Below the pieces are notes generated by a model. That model did not search any database and had not been told where the DNA came from. It saw only the letters and a list, made by a program, of their open reading frames with translations. The translations under genes were made by a program, and so were the position numbers. A stretch of 64,000 nt of DNA from positions 12,997,501-13,061,500 of the forward strand of contig NC_079881.1 in the NCBI RefSeq assembly GCF_029227915.1. Direction: 5' to 3'. The DNA comes from Hydractinia symbiolongicarpus. Lineage: Eukaryota; Cnidaria; Hydrozoa; Anthoathecata; Hydractiniidae. Position 1 is the first letter of the stretch, and every line of letters starts with the position of its first letter. Positions 12,457 to 23,290 of this stretch are shown piece by piece.

Positions 12457-13745
12457 TTTGAATTTCCGGGCCCGAAGGCGTAGGAAATTCTTTAAAACCG
12501 TCGTTTTTTTCTTTTGGAGCATTTTTTGAGAAAAAATCGACCCTGGGATTACACGTTCCTCCGTCACAGATGTAAACTTCGTACCCAAGCTCCCTAACTA
12601 ATGGGAACTCATCTAAATGAAGTTTCAGGATAAAATTAGTATTTGTTTTCGACAAAATTTGGCACAGTTAACAAAAAAAGTATGCTGAACATAATGGTGA
12701 CATAATAATTTTGATTTTTTGCCACCTTAAATGTCATTTTAAGACAAAATTGGTCCAAAAATTAAAACTACTTTATTTTCAACGAAAACTGGCAAAGTTA
12801 ACAAAAAAAGTATGCTGAACATAATGGTGACATCGAAATATTGATTTTTGTCACCTAAATGCCATTTTAGGTCAAAATTGATCCCAAAATTAAAACCACT
12901 TCATTTTCGGCTAAATCTGGCACAGTTAACAAATAAAGTATGCTGAAAATGATGATGGTACAAAAGTTTGAATTTTTGTCACCTAAATGTCATTTTAGGC
13001 CAAAATTTAACCAAAAATTAAAACTGCTTTATTTTTGACAAAAATTGGCACAGTTAATAAAAAAAGTATGCTGAAAATGATGGTCACAGCAAAATTTTGA
13101 TTTTTTGTCAACTAAATGCCGTTTAAGACCATAAACGTTTCAATCGCAAGACTTTCAACCATGAATGATAGGCTGTATTTTTTGTTAGCAATTTATTTTT
13201 AAAATGTGAGTTTATTATGACACGTTTCGTTTTCATATAGGTGAATATTTATCATACCACATCCGTATTTCATTCTCAACAGAGAATGCTTCACCCCGAT
13301 CAGACCTCTGGTCATGACGGGCGAGTATAATGCGTGTAAGTCATATTGAAGAAGAAATGAAAATGAAATACGGATGTGGTATGATAAATATTCACCTATA
13401 TGTATACACACCATCCGGATAAACTATCTGAGTTCATCACTAACATAATGCCGCACGTAGTGTAGTGGGTTCGTCTGCGGCTCCCAGTTCTGGGGACCGC
13501 GGATCGAATCCCGCTCACTGCTTGGCAGTATGTTAGTGATGAACAAAGTAGTTCTTCTTCAATACGTTTCGTTTTGTTTGCGTTTGTTGTAAGATATAAT
13601 GTCACTTGTGTGTTTTACCTTCAGAGCTTCATGCACCAAACCTCTTCGAATGTTTGGCACAACAGCACAACGAATTAGTAGGTTTTCATCAAATATTTTA
13701 GTACCGAGTGGAAATTCTTAGAGCCCCCAGGGCTTCTTGTTTTTA
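12457..13745 (+). mobile_element. Helentron-derived (HINE-like) element, copy 1
   Basis: It shares start (GAATTTCCGGGCCCGAAGG), body and end (AGCCCCCAGGGCTTCTTGTT) with the copy at 54177-55275, while the flanks differ. That defines it as an independent element inserted in the MITE. Features seen: a short subterminal inverted repeat GAATTTCC/GGAAATTC, a central array of roughly 120-bp tandem repeats (12640-13130, four degenerate units containing acagttaacaaa..agtatgctgaa), and a GC stem AGCCC-CCA-GGGCT about 8 bases from the 3' end. This layout is the one described for DINE-1/HINE elements. Confidence 0.65.
13234..13563 (+). mobile_element. SINE-like insertion with tRNA-like core and two foldbacks
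   Basis: It is flanked by a perfect 12-bp direct repeat ACGTTTCGTTTT (13222-13233 and 13564-13575) and absent from the second copy of the host element at 55080-55120, so this is a real insertion. It contains a perfect 40-bp inverted repeat (13234-13273 / 13363-13402) and a second 16-bp inverted repeat GTTCATCACTAACATA (13432-13447 / 13529-13544). Between the second pair lies a tRNA-like stretch with an A-box-like gtagtgtagtgggttcg and a B-box-like GGATCGAATCCC. The duplication length fits LINE-driven retrotransposition of a tRNA-derived SINE. Confidence 0.75.
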
Positions 13746-14349
13746 TTATAACAAGAAAGTTTCTGTCAACTTTGGGAGAACAATTTATATTATTGAAAGA
13801 AAAGTAGTCACTTGTTACTGAGATTGTTTTCATTTTTCCTCTGAAGTTCGAGTTATCGGGAGTTATCGGGGGAATTTCTGTCCAGGGGACAGGAAAATGG
13901 TTCGACTTTTAACGAATGTTCAAGTTATCGGGGGTTCGAGTTATCGAGTGATTTTTGTGAGAAAGTATTAGTAAAGGTTCAACGGGAATTCAAAAACAGT
14001 TCGAGTTACTGGGGGTTCGACTTATCGGGAGTGTACTGTAGCTACTAGTGCTTCAGTAACTTCAAATATTGGCAGTTATTTGAATTAAACCTTCGTTCAC
14101 AAATCGAATTGTTAGCCTTCGCTAACACTACTTTGCGTTTTTTTAGATGTCTAAGGTTATCTGTGCACAAAACACTAAAAAACTACTATATATAACAAAT
14201 ATATATATTACACATGGAACATACAATGGCACGTTACAACGCGTAAATCGTCACAGTTACGCACATTATAAATTAACTATTCTAATAATAATACATTATA
14301 CTTTAAAAAAATATATATATTAAAAAATTTCCTAATGTTACAGCTCGAC

Positions 14350-14664
14350 GTCAATATCACTATTTTAACGTTAATACTTTGCCCTAATTTCTCAAAAAAT
14401 ATTTGGGGGTTTTGACGGGCCATTGCTGACGTCAGCAAAATTTTTAAATTCTTATATCTCATTAACCGCTCATCAAAAGCACATGATCATATACATTTTC
14501 TTGATCAGCAGTTTAAGCTCTACACAATAGAGGTAACGTGAAAATAAGGCTCTATTTTTTTGTGGATGGGTTGCTGACGTCATCAAAATTCAAATAACGC
14601 CTTTTTTTCATTTTTATCCTGGCTCAGTTGATTTTTCCACGGGCTTTATCGACTAGTCTCAAAT
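14350..14664 (-). repeat. Interspersed repeat, gactagtcgataa family, reverse copy
   Basis: On the minus strand it starts gactagtcgataaagcccgt and continues through the same blocks as the tandem array at 36347-40214: tgacgtcatc, gtagagctt, tgatcaagaaaatgtat, tgctgacgtcag. It is a single partial copy in the GFER intron. Confidence 0.7.
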
Positions 14665-15467
14665 AATAATGCGCGGGAACTGACAAACTTTAAAATTATA
14701 ATAACAAAAAAGGTCACATAAGAAGAGCCTAGTGCAATCTCCCCTATTTCTATCCTCGTAGCTGTGGTCAAAGTTGGAACATGTTGAAGATTCATATACT
14801 TGCTATGTACATATTGAACTAGCTATGGGAGAAGAATTGAGATAGTAATTTTTCTTCGAGTAAAAGTAATTGCAGGTAAATTTAGGCAAATATTTTTCCT
14901 ATGCGAATAATATTTTCTTTTCGAAATCCGCCATTCCTTAAATCATTTCTTAGTTGGACTTGTGGCTTTGTGATGTACATGTTTTTTTTTAAGCAAGTAA
15001 AAATATAAAATTAGGCTGACATATGCTTGTTCGAAAAACACAATCAGGCTTAGATTATGCTTACGTTATGCTTATTGGGGAAAAAAACTTAAACCTTATA
15101 CGTTGCCTTATAAGAAAGGATGACATAGGGGACCATTTTACCTTTAAAAAACAGGAACAAAACTGAAGTTATAATTATACATGGCAAGTGCAGACAATAT
15201 GTTTGTGTTAATTAAGTTATTGTGTATAAAGAATTATAAAATTTCTGTCTAGTCAAAAGACCCATCACAGAAAAAAAACATGCATGAGAAGAATTCACCG
15301 AGGCTGGGCAATATGCTTAAAAAATTAAACATTGTATGCAACTCATTCAAGTTAGGGACCATCTCAAAATGTTTGTTCACTTTTTTCGTATCATACACGA
15401 ACGCTACTATACTTCGTTTCGTTAAACAAAACCATGCAAAGTGCATCGTTTTAAATAAATATTTTAA

Positions 15468-15489
15468 AAGAAGTTCGTACGAACTTCTT
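15468..15489. repeat. 22-bp perfect palindrome
   Basis: The sequence AAGAAGTTCGTACGAACTTC plus TT is self-complementary. No further context was found. It lies 160 bases upstream of the minisatellite. Confidence 0.7.
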
Positions 15490-15645
15490 AAAAAAATGAT
15501 GCAAACTTGAACGAAGTTTTCCATAATAGAAAAAAATTATTGATATGAAAAAATAAGCGAAGTAAATTACTATACAATGTTCCTAAATATGAAACCAACT
15601 TCAGAAGCACCAGCGTACTTATACATAATTAATTAATTATTGTTA

Positions 15646-16395
15646 AAGTTCCATACGATAGCTTTTTGGTGATTTGAGAACAAAATACAACGCTGTTTAA
15701 AATTCATACGATCGCTTTTTGATGGTTTTAGAACAAAATACGACCTTTATTTAAGGTCCATACGATCGCCTTTTGATGCTATTAGAACAAAATACGGCGT
15801 TGTTTAAACTTCATACGATCAGGTTTCGATGCTTGTAGAACAGTATGCCGCGTTGTTTAAAACTTTATACGATCGCGTTTCGGTGGTTTTAGAAGAATCT
15901 ACGGCGTTGTTTAAACGGCATAAGATCGGGTTTTGATGCTTGTAGAAAAAAATACTGCGTTGTTTAAACTTCCTACTATCGGGTTTTAATGGATTTAGAA
16001 TAAAACAAGGCATTGTTAAGTTCAATACGATCGCTTCTTGATGATTTTAGAACTAAATAAGACGTTTAAAATTCATACGATCGCGTTTTGATGCTATTAG
16101 AACAAACTACGGCGTTCTTTAAACGTCATACGATCAGGTTTCGATGCTTGTAAAACAAAATGCAGTGTTGTTTAAACAGCATACGATCGCGTTTCGGTGG
16201 TTTTAGATCAAAATACGGTATTGTTTAAGTTTTATACGGATCGCTTCTTGATGATTTCAGAACAAAATACGACGTTAAAATTCATACGATCGCTTTTTGA
16301 TCGTTTTAGAACAAAATACGACCTTTATTTATCCATGCGGTAGTGTTTTCTAGATTTCAATGAAATACCACGATAAGTTCCATACGATCACACTA
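15646..16395. repeat. Minisatellite of about 53-bp units (about 14 copies)
   Basis: Each unit contains catacgatcg, then a tttgatg block, tagaacaaaatacg, and gttgtttaaa. Starts occur near 15653, 15707, 15761, 15812, 15870, 15919, 15972, 16025, 16075, 16128, 16182, 16234, 16284 and 16382. Copies diverge by point changes and small indels. Open frames across it have no family resemblance and are products of the periodicity. Confidence 0.85.
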
Positions 16396-16436
16396 TATAT
16401 AATGTAGCGAAACAAACTTTGTTATTCTTATTTTAG

Positions 16437-16690
16437 AGTAAAGGTATGATAATCGTTGCATTTCGTTCTAAAATGACAAAACAATCCTATGAAGCTTAAA
16501 ACTTGCTATAGTGTGCTTCAAAATAATGACAAAACGAACCTAGAAAGCTTACATACTTTTAAAATGACGAGAACACGTCCTTTCAAAGCTTAAATATGGC
16601 CGCACGTTTTCTAAAATGACGAGTAAACGTTCTTTTAAAGCTTTAAATTGGCCTTGCTTCTTTTAAAATGAAGTGAAAACGCCCCCACAA
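16437..16690. repeat. Second short tandem array, about 55-60 bp units
   Basis: Four to five degenerate copies of a unit containing aaaatgac(ga), an acgt or aacg block, cttt(ca)aagctt and tggcc follow the first minisatellite directly. No gene is seen here or in the next 500 bases. Confidence 0.65.
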
Positions 16691-17928
16691 ACATAAAAAA
16701 CGCCGTGTTTTGTTATAAAAATAGAGCAATCAAAACGGATTAAAAAATTATCAAAAGTAATTGGTGTAAAATTAGGATTGTCCCTTCATTTAAAAATATA
16801 TATCAAATTTCAATGGCTTTTGCGATCGTTAGCGCTTTGAAACAATAGCATGCACGTTACATGTGACAACAAAATGTTCAATTATAGCGTCGTTACACGA
16901 CATAGTAAAACTCTCGTACATGTAAAAATTGTTGTATATTTTGCAATATTAAGTAAAATTTATGCGCAGTATATATCTTTGAAGTATTAAGTTTCGATCT
17001 GCAAATTTTATGCACAGTAGGTAAATTTAATATCGAAGAAAAGGAAATGACCTACGAATCGCTATTCGCGAATTGTTATTTAAACGCTGGAACCAACTGT
17101 GTATATCTCCGTATCCGTGAGGGGTTATGACCTAAAATTTGCTACTAATAATCTTATAGGACCTAAAATTTGTTACTAATGATTGTACAATATAAAATAG
17201 CCTCTGTACTAACTTTCACCAAATTCAGGGGCGGATCCAGCATTTGTAACATGTCAGTCACTTTTTTTGCGAAGCAAAAAACAGCGCAGCAATTTGCTGC
17301 GCCCAGAACAGCTGGGGGGCGCTGTAAGCCCCCCATGGGGGGTCCGGCGCGCAGCCCCGGAAACTCTCGCTATTTTGAGCCTCTCCGCACTATAAACGGC
17401 CTAATTAATGTCCAAATTATTAGCTCTGTTAGAGACGTTTTTTGTTTCGAATGGACAGCAAAATAACAAACAATCTTGTAAAGGGTTGCAAAAAAGTGTA
17501 GGAAAAATAAAAACAACGGTTTAAATTCATATATTTTAAGACTGTTTCGCCCAATATCAGGGCTCGTCAGCATGCCTAGGAAACAGCTAATAACGTAATA
17601 TTAGCTATTCCAGACATGGACAGTCTGCTCCAATCAACCGAGTGCTATCAGCTGGAGCAAGCCGAACTCGGAAAAGGGGGGCGGGTTAAAGAAAAGGAAT
17701 TGATATAAAAATAGAAAGTTATTAAAGCCCCTGACAGGGGGCTCCTAGAACAGGTACTATCAGCCGGAGCAAGCTGAACCTGCAGAAAGATAACGACACA
17801 ACGTAAACAAGAGGAAAGGGAATTTATTTTATATAAATGGTTACTATTTTTTTCAATTAGGAGTGGGTAAGATTTAATTATTTATTTATTTATTCATTAA
17901 TTTGTTCTAGATTGTATAGTGGAAAAAT

Positions 17929-20900
17929 TTATATTAATTCAAGTCTTCTTTTATCTTTAGCAAATTTATTTAAAACTTTATCAACATCTGGCACTATTTC
18001 TTTGTGAATATACATAAGCGCTAGCCCGTTGAGGCGTTCAGATACCATAGTAGTGCGAGTATAATTTTTAAGTTTTCTCATAGCAGAGAAAGAGCGTTCA
18101 CATTCACATGTGGTGACAGGAATAGTGGCTAAAATTCTTAGGGCCACATGCAAATTAACAAAGACATTTAGATTAATAGACTTTAACGTTTGAGCAATAG
18201 TTTGGGGTCTATTTCCTTTAAAATCAATCCAATACTTCTCCCAAATTTCTAATTCAGCATTAAGCCCAAGTATATTTGGAAGGTCATCTTCATAGAAAGA
18301 GACAAAAGACTTGAATTTCTCCTTCCAGTTTGTTTTACCTCCAGAAATCAAAGAAACCATTTTTGCTGGAACAATGCATAGGCCATTATAAGCATTTAGA
18401 GAAAACGGTTAAAAACGATTCTTCATTTCACTATTTAAATGGTCTAAAAGAGGATTAGTAACTGATTTTTTATAGTAATCAGAAGTTGAAAAAGAAGGAT
18501 GATTATCTCTTGTGGTTTGCCTTCCAACAGTCCTCTTCTTCTCCTCCACAATTCCTACTTTTTCACAAAGAGAAAGAGCCTCCTCATACCACCTATCATG
18601 AAAATGTTCCACATTATTTCTGGTTTGAAGGAGAACATTTTTTAATGTTTGAATAAGCTCTATGCTGTCCATAACATCAATTGTTCTATTTTGTAGCAAT
18701 TGAGTAACTGGAAGTGTTATGTCAAATACGTTCCTTGTGATCACCAGAGTGACAAGAAATTCAAAATTAGCTATTTGGTGAAAAAAACCAACAGCTTGTT
18801 TTGATGTGTCATAATTGAACTGTCGATTTAAGTTTAGTTTCATCTCTTCCAAAGTAATATAAATAGGCACATATAACTCTTGAAAGAGATCTAAACCAGT
18901 AATTCGTTCAACCCACCGAGTACGGCAAACATCCTTTAATTTAGTTTTTTTAGAAGTCGGACTATATTTATCTATGTTAATCATAAGGGATTGCTGTCTT
19001 TTTTGAGAATAGTTAAAGAAATAGGAAATGTGTTTTATTTTAGCCATCACATGGGCAACTAAGCTGATTGTACAAGATTTTCCAACTGCTAAATTTAAAC
19101 GATGACTGTTGCAATGAACATATATAGCCTTTTTATTTAAATTAAGAATATGGGCAGAAAGTCCATTCTTATACCCAGCAACAGCACCTGCACCATCATA
19201 TGCTTGACCCCGACAGTCCTTAATATTTAAAGTCAGGTTATGAAGTGACTTTAAGAGAACAGACTTCAAGTCTTTACCTGCCAGCCCCTCATCACAATGA
19301 ATATATTGAACAAACTCCTCACGTATATTCAAATTACTGTCAACAAAACGTAAAACTAAGGACATTTGCTCTTTATTAGATAAATCAGCAGCTTCATCTG
19401 CCAGAATAGAAAAGAAAGTGTTTGATTTTACTTCTTGGATTATTTCATCCAAAATTACAGATCCACAACAGTTGATTAATTCATTCTGGGTAGTTTTAGA
19501 AATGTATGTAGCATTTTTGGGACAAGTTTTAAGATGGTCAGCAAGAGCTGTATCTCCACCTTGTACTCTAAAATTCAAAAGTTCAACAAAATTTCCTACC
19601 CGACCACCAGAAAATTCTCCTAATTCACCATGATATTGTGAGTCATCACGGTGACCTCTTAAAGCATGCCCTTGTCTACCAGAGTAAATAATGGCCTGAA
19701 CAATTGGTATCAATTTCTTTCTGTTCTCAGTAATTTTCTTCTGATGGTTAGTATCAAGAAGCACATCAATCGGCTGAGAATTACCAAAATAGTTAGCCAT
19801 AAAACTAGTAAACGTAGCAGATGTGTAAGCATGAAGGCCAGTACTTGACTCATGTTTCACAAAGTTGGCACAAGCATCAGGCCAGTACTTAAAAGGTTCA
19901 GAAAACAGTTTTTTAATTTTACTTAATTTGGAAGAAAACTTGTGTCCAAACAAAACACATGGCAGACAATAAGCTCCATCAACCTTAGGTGAATAACATA
20001 ACCAGGAAAACTTTGTTAACCACTCAAAACGAAAAGACCTATTTGTTTTCGGAAATTTATAAGAATGATCAGGTTTATAAACATTTTGGATAAGTTCATG
20101 AACTTTTAATGGATCATCCTTTATTTGAAAAACTTTATCTGTGTAATCTGAGACATCAAAATAAGTTTGAGGATAGTTTAAAGATGAACACAGAGGATGA
20201 CTAGTAGTTGTGTCTGGTGCATTGGACAATGCACTATCACAAACAACAGTATCTGAATTAACTTTACTACTACCAGCAAAAGGAGGCATGGAAGAAACAT
20301 CAACAACAGTTTTTTGCTCCTCTTTTATTTGGGGTAAGTCTTTTTTCTTACAAGTAGGCAAAATAAGTTTGTCGCTGCACTGGTCTGTCCAAAACGACAA
20401 CTTTGATTGTACCTTCCCATCTTTTGGGAACAAACAGGGTTTTTTAGACTGCGGCAAGATTTTTTTGGAATGTTGAATTAGTTTCCTTTTGGTACCATTA
20501 GGAAGAAATAATACTGGCACAAAATGGTTGGCTTTAAAAGTCTGACCACATTCTGCATGAACACCTTGCAGACAAAACAAAATATGAGCATCAGTAACTT
20601 TATCGTTTAATGATGTAAACATGGGTTCAATTTTGCAGTTAAATAAAAGTTTATCTCTCTCATCACCACAGTCAGGGAAATAGGAAAAGATGTTTTTTGA
20701 TGTTACCGTAGACAAAGCAAACATGCACAGCAAACTACACCAAGTCTGGTTAGTACAGTTCAAAACAGCTTCATTTCTCACAAAGTCTATTGGTGTTACA
20801 CCAGTTTCAGTTGCAGAAAAAGACATGCTCATATGTAAAATACAATTAAAAGATTTAAGTGACTTACCTTGATGTTTTTCATAGCAAGAAACTAAAACAG

Positions 20901-21034
20901 GATGCTTACTATATACCTCAGGGTGAAGAAAAAGTTCTAACGAAGTTAAATGTCGCAGCTCGTCAACCAGTGTGTTGTCGCCAACAAGAAGCAGGGACAT
21001 GGAGCTGTACAAACAATTCCCAGTGGCTTCAGAA
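17929..21034 (-). pseudogene. TTF-type hAT transposase with OTU/vertnin-like N-terminus, main exon
   Basis: With the first exon (21582-21811) this makes a 1,112-codon frame. Residues 80-90 read TGNCLYSSMS, an OTU/vertnin-like cysteine-protease motif. About 410-450 is the TTF zinc-finger (FSWLCYSP...YCLPCVLFGH). The DUF4371/RNase H-like transposase region follows (FSILADEAADLSNKEQMSL, AYDGAGAVAGYKNGLSA, VHCNSHRLNLA). The C-terminal hAT dimerisation segment (PVTTCECERSFSAMRKLKNYTRT) is near 1040-1080. A single in-frame TAA at codon 952 (18409-18411) separates the dimerisation domain. Reading continues open in the same frame to the final stop at 17929. The acceptor is ttgttttag at 21035. The element is therefore very young or still trans-mobilised. 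Confidence 0.85.
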
Positions 21035-21581
21035 CTAAAACAAGATAGTAAACTACATGCATGATTAACCAGTATGTTACAACCATTTACAAACTTATTT
21101 TATTCAACGAAAAAGTAAATTGTCAAAACTAACTTGACATTCATGCAAATATTAATTTAAAAGCTAATCTAGATAAAGAATACATAGCCACACTTCAAAA
21201 TGACACTCTAAATGTTCTTAAAAGCCTGTGGTTTATTTACTATATATATATATATTTACTTCATTGGTTCAACTTTTTTACAGTTTAGCTACCTAGCTAG
21301 GCTATAGTTATTAAATCAAATTTAAAAATATATTTAAATATTATATGTTATTATTGCAATATTATAACAAAAAATCTTGTACATAACAGCATGAACATGA
21401 TCCTTTTAATCTCTAGCTAGCTACTTTGTTTTGCCGAAATTCTTTTGAATCAAAGCTATTAAAACAATTATGCAAAAGATCATTTGGCAGATGGCCAAAG
21501 AAAACAACTTTGAATGGCCTATTAAATAATTTATTCAATATATAAGTGTTTAAGATAACAAAAGAATATTATTTATCTCAC

Positions 21582-21811
21582 CACAAAGCAATTGCAAAAC
21601 TCCCTGGGTCTTTCCTCCACAATAACTTTGGAAAATAAACCTCTGCATTAAAATTTCGAGATATTGTTCCATCGTTTAAGCTTTGGTAAAGATCTTTGTG
21701 ACACAAAGATTTGATTTTTTTTAATGATTTCTCATAGATTTTTTGCATATACAAAAAATTATTACTTCTCATTTCAGCACGTATTCGGTCAAACATGTCG
21801 TAAGTCGCCAT
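21582..21811 (-). CDS. First coding exon of the hAT-type transposase
   Basis: The exon runs from ATG at 21811 to a GTGAG donor after TG (21582). TG joins with T of the next exon at 21034 to give Cys, keeping the frame open into the OTU-like motif. It encodes about 76 residues (MATYDMFDRIRAEMRSNN...) with no recognised domain, moderately charged and helical in look. The intron is 547 bp. A second upstream ATG in frame at 21847 exists, but 21811 has the better context and lies just inside the repeat-rich subterminal region. Confidence 0.7.
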
Positions 21812-21864
21812 GCTTTCTCGAAAAGAGAAACAATACGCCCTGATCACCCATTATAAAGTCCTGC

Positions 21865-21985
21865 ATGCTTTCATTTGGTCCGAAAAGCCTTTGATTGCTT
21901 TCATTTGGTCCGAAAAGCCTTTGATTGCTTTCATTTGGTCCGAAAAAGCTCACCTAATTGCTTTCGTTTGGTCCGAAATTTTAAT
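21865..21985. repeat. 30-bp minisatellite in the hAT subterminal region
   Basis: Four copies of gctttcatttggtccgaaaa plus gcctttgatt follow one another, the last two diverged. The array is just upstream of the transposase start codon, so it may be a transposase-binding array or part of the promoter. That role is inference only. Confidence 0.85.
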
Positions 21986-22595
21986 TACACGGTATCGGTT
22001 TATGAAAGCTTTAATTATTATAAGAAAATACAGGCTGAATCACACTTCGAATACCGTAAATATGGGTCAAAGTCGTCAGTTTTTTGTAAACCAATCAGAA
22101 TACGTTATTTCGGCCGGCAAGCCAATCAATTTGCATGAAAATTCTTCGGATGTCAGTCGCTTTTTGCCGTATCCATCAACTCAGTCACGGAAGAGGAAGG
22201 TCCGTAAAATAAAGCTCAACGGACGCAGGGCCTGCGGGATCACAGTACCCTATTATTTTTTACGATTCTTAGTAAAAATTATGTCAGTCGCGTGACGGCG
22301 CTGACGTACACTGGATCCGCCCCTGAAATTTAGAAAAGTTGGGTCCCTAAAAATGGTTTAGCCGTACGTAACACTTATATTCATCTCCTAGGAAGCCTTG
22401 TATATATATATAACCCATCAATGAAAGTTTCTATTTTGTTTATATGTGTATACCACCACCAATTATTTTTCAAAGCACTGATTTAATACATTGGACAAAA
22501 AATAGTCAGTGTCGCATGTTTTTTTAAACAAAAGCACATGGTCAAATTGTTCTTATTTAGATCTCTATCACTTATTCAAATGTTGTAGTATTAAA

Positions 22596-22770
22596 AAATT
22601 ACTATTCGATAAGCCCAAGGAAAAACCCACTCAGGCGGAATAACATTTGAATTTTGACGTCCTCAGCATTGACTATAAGGAGGGATTGGAAAAATTTAGC
22701 CAGTTGAGTGGAAAATTTTTATGCCTCTTAAACATTAAGATTCACAAAGTGAGTAAGTAGGTGACGGATA
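22596..22770 (+). repeat. Fragment of the gactagtcgataa repeat family
   Basis: The stretch attcgataagcccaaggaaa, then actcaggcggaataac and tttgacgtc, matches the start of the family units at 36347-40214 with many changes. It is a short, old copy. Confidence 0.45.
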
Positions 22771-23060
22771 GTGGAGAGCTGCGGCCGGGAAATCAAAGTT
22801 TAATAGCTGTGGTGGGTTAGAATTAGAATGTCCAAGGTAGAAAAAATTGAACATTTCGCAGGGACGTGTCTTACCACAGGGTAAACTGCTAGTATGATAG
22901 AATTAACTATTTTTACAGTTGCTCAGTGAGATTTACATGACTGAAAAAAACAACCTACTGTGCTTATGTGAGTAAATCTTGTATTTAGACATCATTCAGA
23001 ATAGCGCATATACCAAAAAGTTTAAAAAAAATCTCCGAAATTAACATACAGGGATAGTAT

Positions 23061-23219
23061 AGGGGCGAATTTAGGATTTTTTGTGATTGGTGTAAAATAG
23101 CATCGAAGAGGCTTAGGGAGTTTGGGGGCATTGTGAGGCCCCTAACATGTCTAGGACAGCGCCCTGGAAGCCACCGCCCTTAAAACCCTCTAATGGCCAA
23201 AACAACCCCTGAATTCGCC
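23061..23219. mobile_element. Small hAT-like MITE relic
   Basis: The ends aggggcgaatttagg and cccctgaattcgcc are imperfect inverted repeats enclosing about 130 bp. Their GGGGCG start resembles the hAT termini at 17226/22325. No coding content. Confidence 0.4.
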
Positions 23220-23290
23220 GTTAATAGGCTGCGTAACTTGTTATTTTTACTTCAAGTAACAAAGTAAACAAAGAGGTTAATTGTTATTAA

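Larger units (their letters stand above)
12316..14038. mobile_element. Pogo/Tigger-type MITE carrying a nested insertion
   Basis: The left end CAGTACACTCCCTATAACTC and the right end (..GAGTGTACTG at 14038) are inverted, with TA on each side (12314-12315, 14039-14040). The phrase gttcgagttatcg is repeated close to both ends (12360-12440 and 13855-14030). TA duplication and CAGTA termini fit the pogo/Tigger branch. The MITE proper is only 12316-12456 plus 13746-14038, and the middle is a separate element also found at 54177-55275. Confidence 0.8.
17226..22325. mobile_element. Complete hAT-type transposon (5.1 kb)
   Basis: Terminal inverted repeats CAGGGGCGGATCCAG lie at 17226-17240 and, inverted, at 22311-22325. 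Both are flanked by AAATT (17221-17225 and 22326-22330). Inside is one two-exon transposase gene on the minus strand. A 5-bp duplication is shorter than the usual 8 bp of hAT elements but is reported for some hAT lineages. The left subterminal part (17260-17370) is GC-rich and includes gcagcaaattgctgcg-type dyads. The right subterminal part has a 30-bp minisatellite. Confidence 0.9.

Noticed and set aside
13274-13362. Hammerhead ribozyme in the SINE-like loop
   Set aside because: The invariant CUGAUGA and GAAA boxes are not both present at the right spacing.
13449-13527. Functional tRNA gene
   Set aside because: Boxes are imperfect, a clean cloverleaf with a 7-bp acceptor stem is not evident, and it lies in a SINE-like insertion.
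15249-15524. Frames on both strands over the same 270 bases
   Set aside because: Symmetric openness is due to a palindrome and AT-rich dyads. No protein family pattern.
15646-16395. CRISPR-like regular repeats
   Set aside because: Units are contiguous and diverge throughout. There are no unique spacers and the context is eukaryotic.
18409-18411. Two separate hAT genes instead of one with a stop
   Set aside because: The frame is the same on both sides of the TAA and the second part is only the C-terminal dimerisation domain, which starts in mid-domain.
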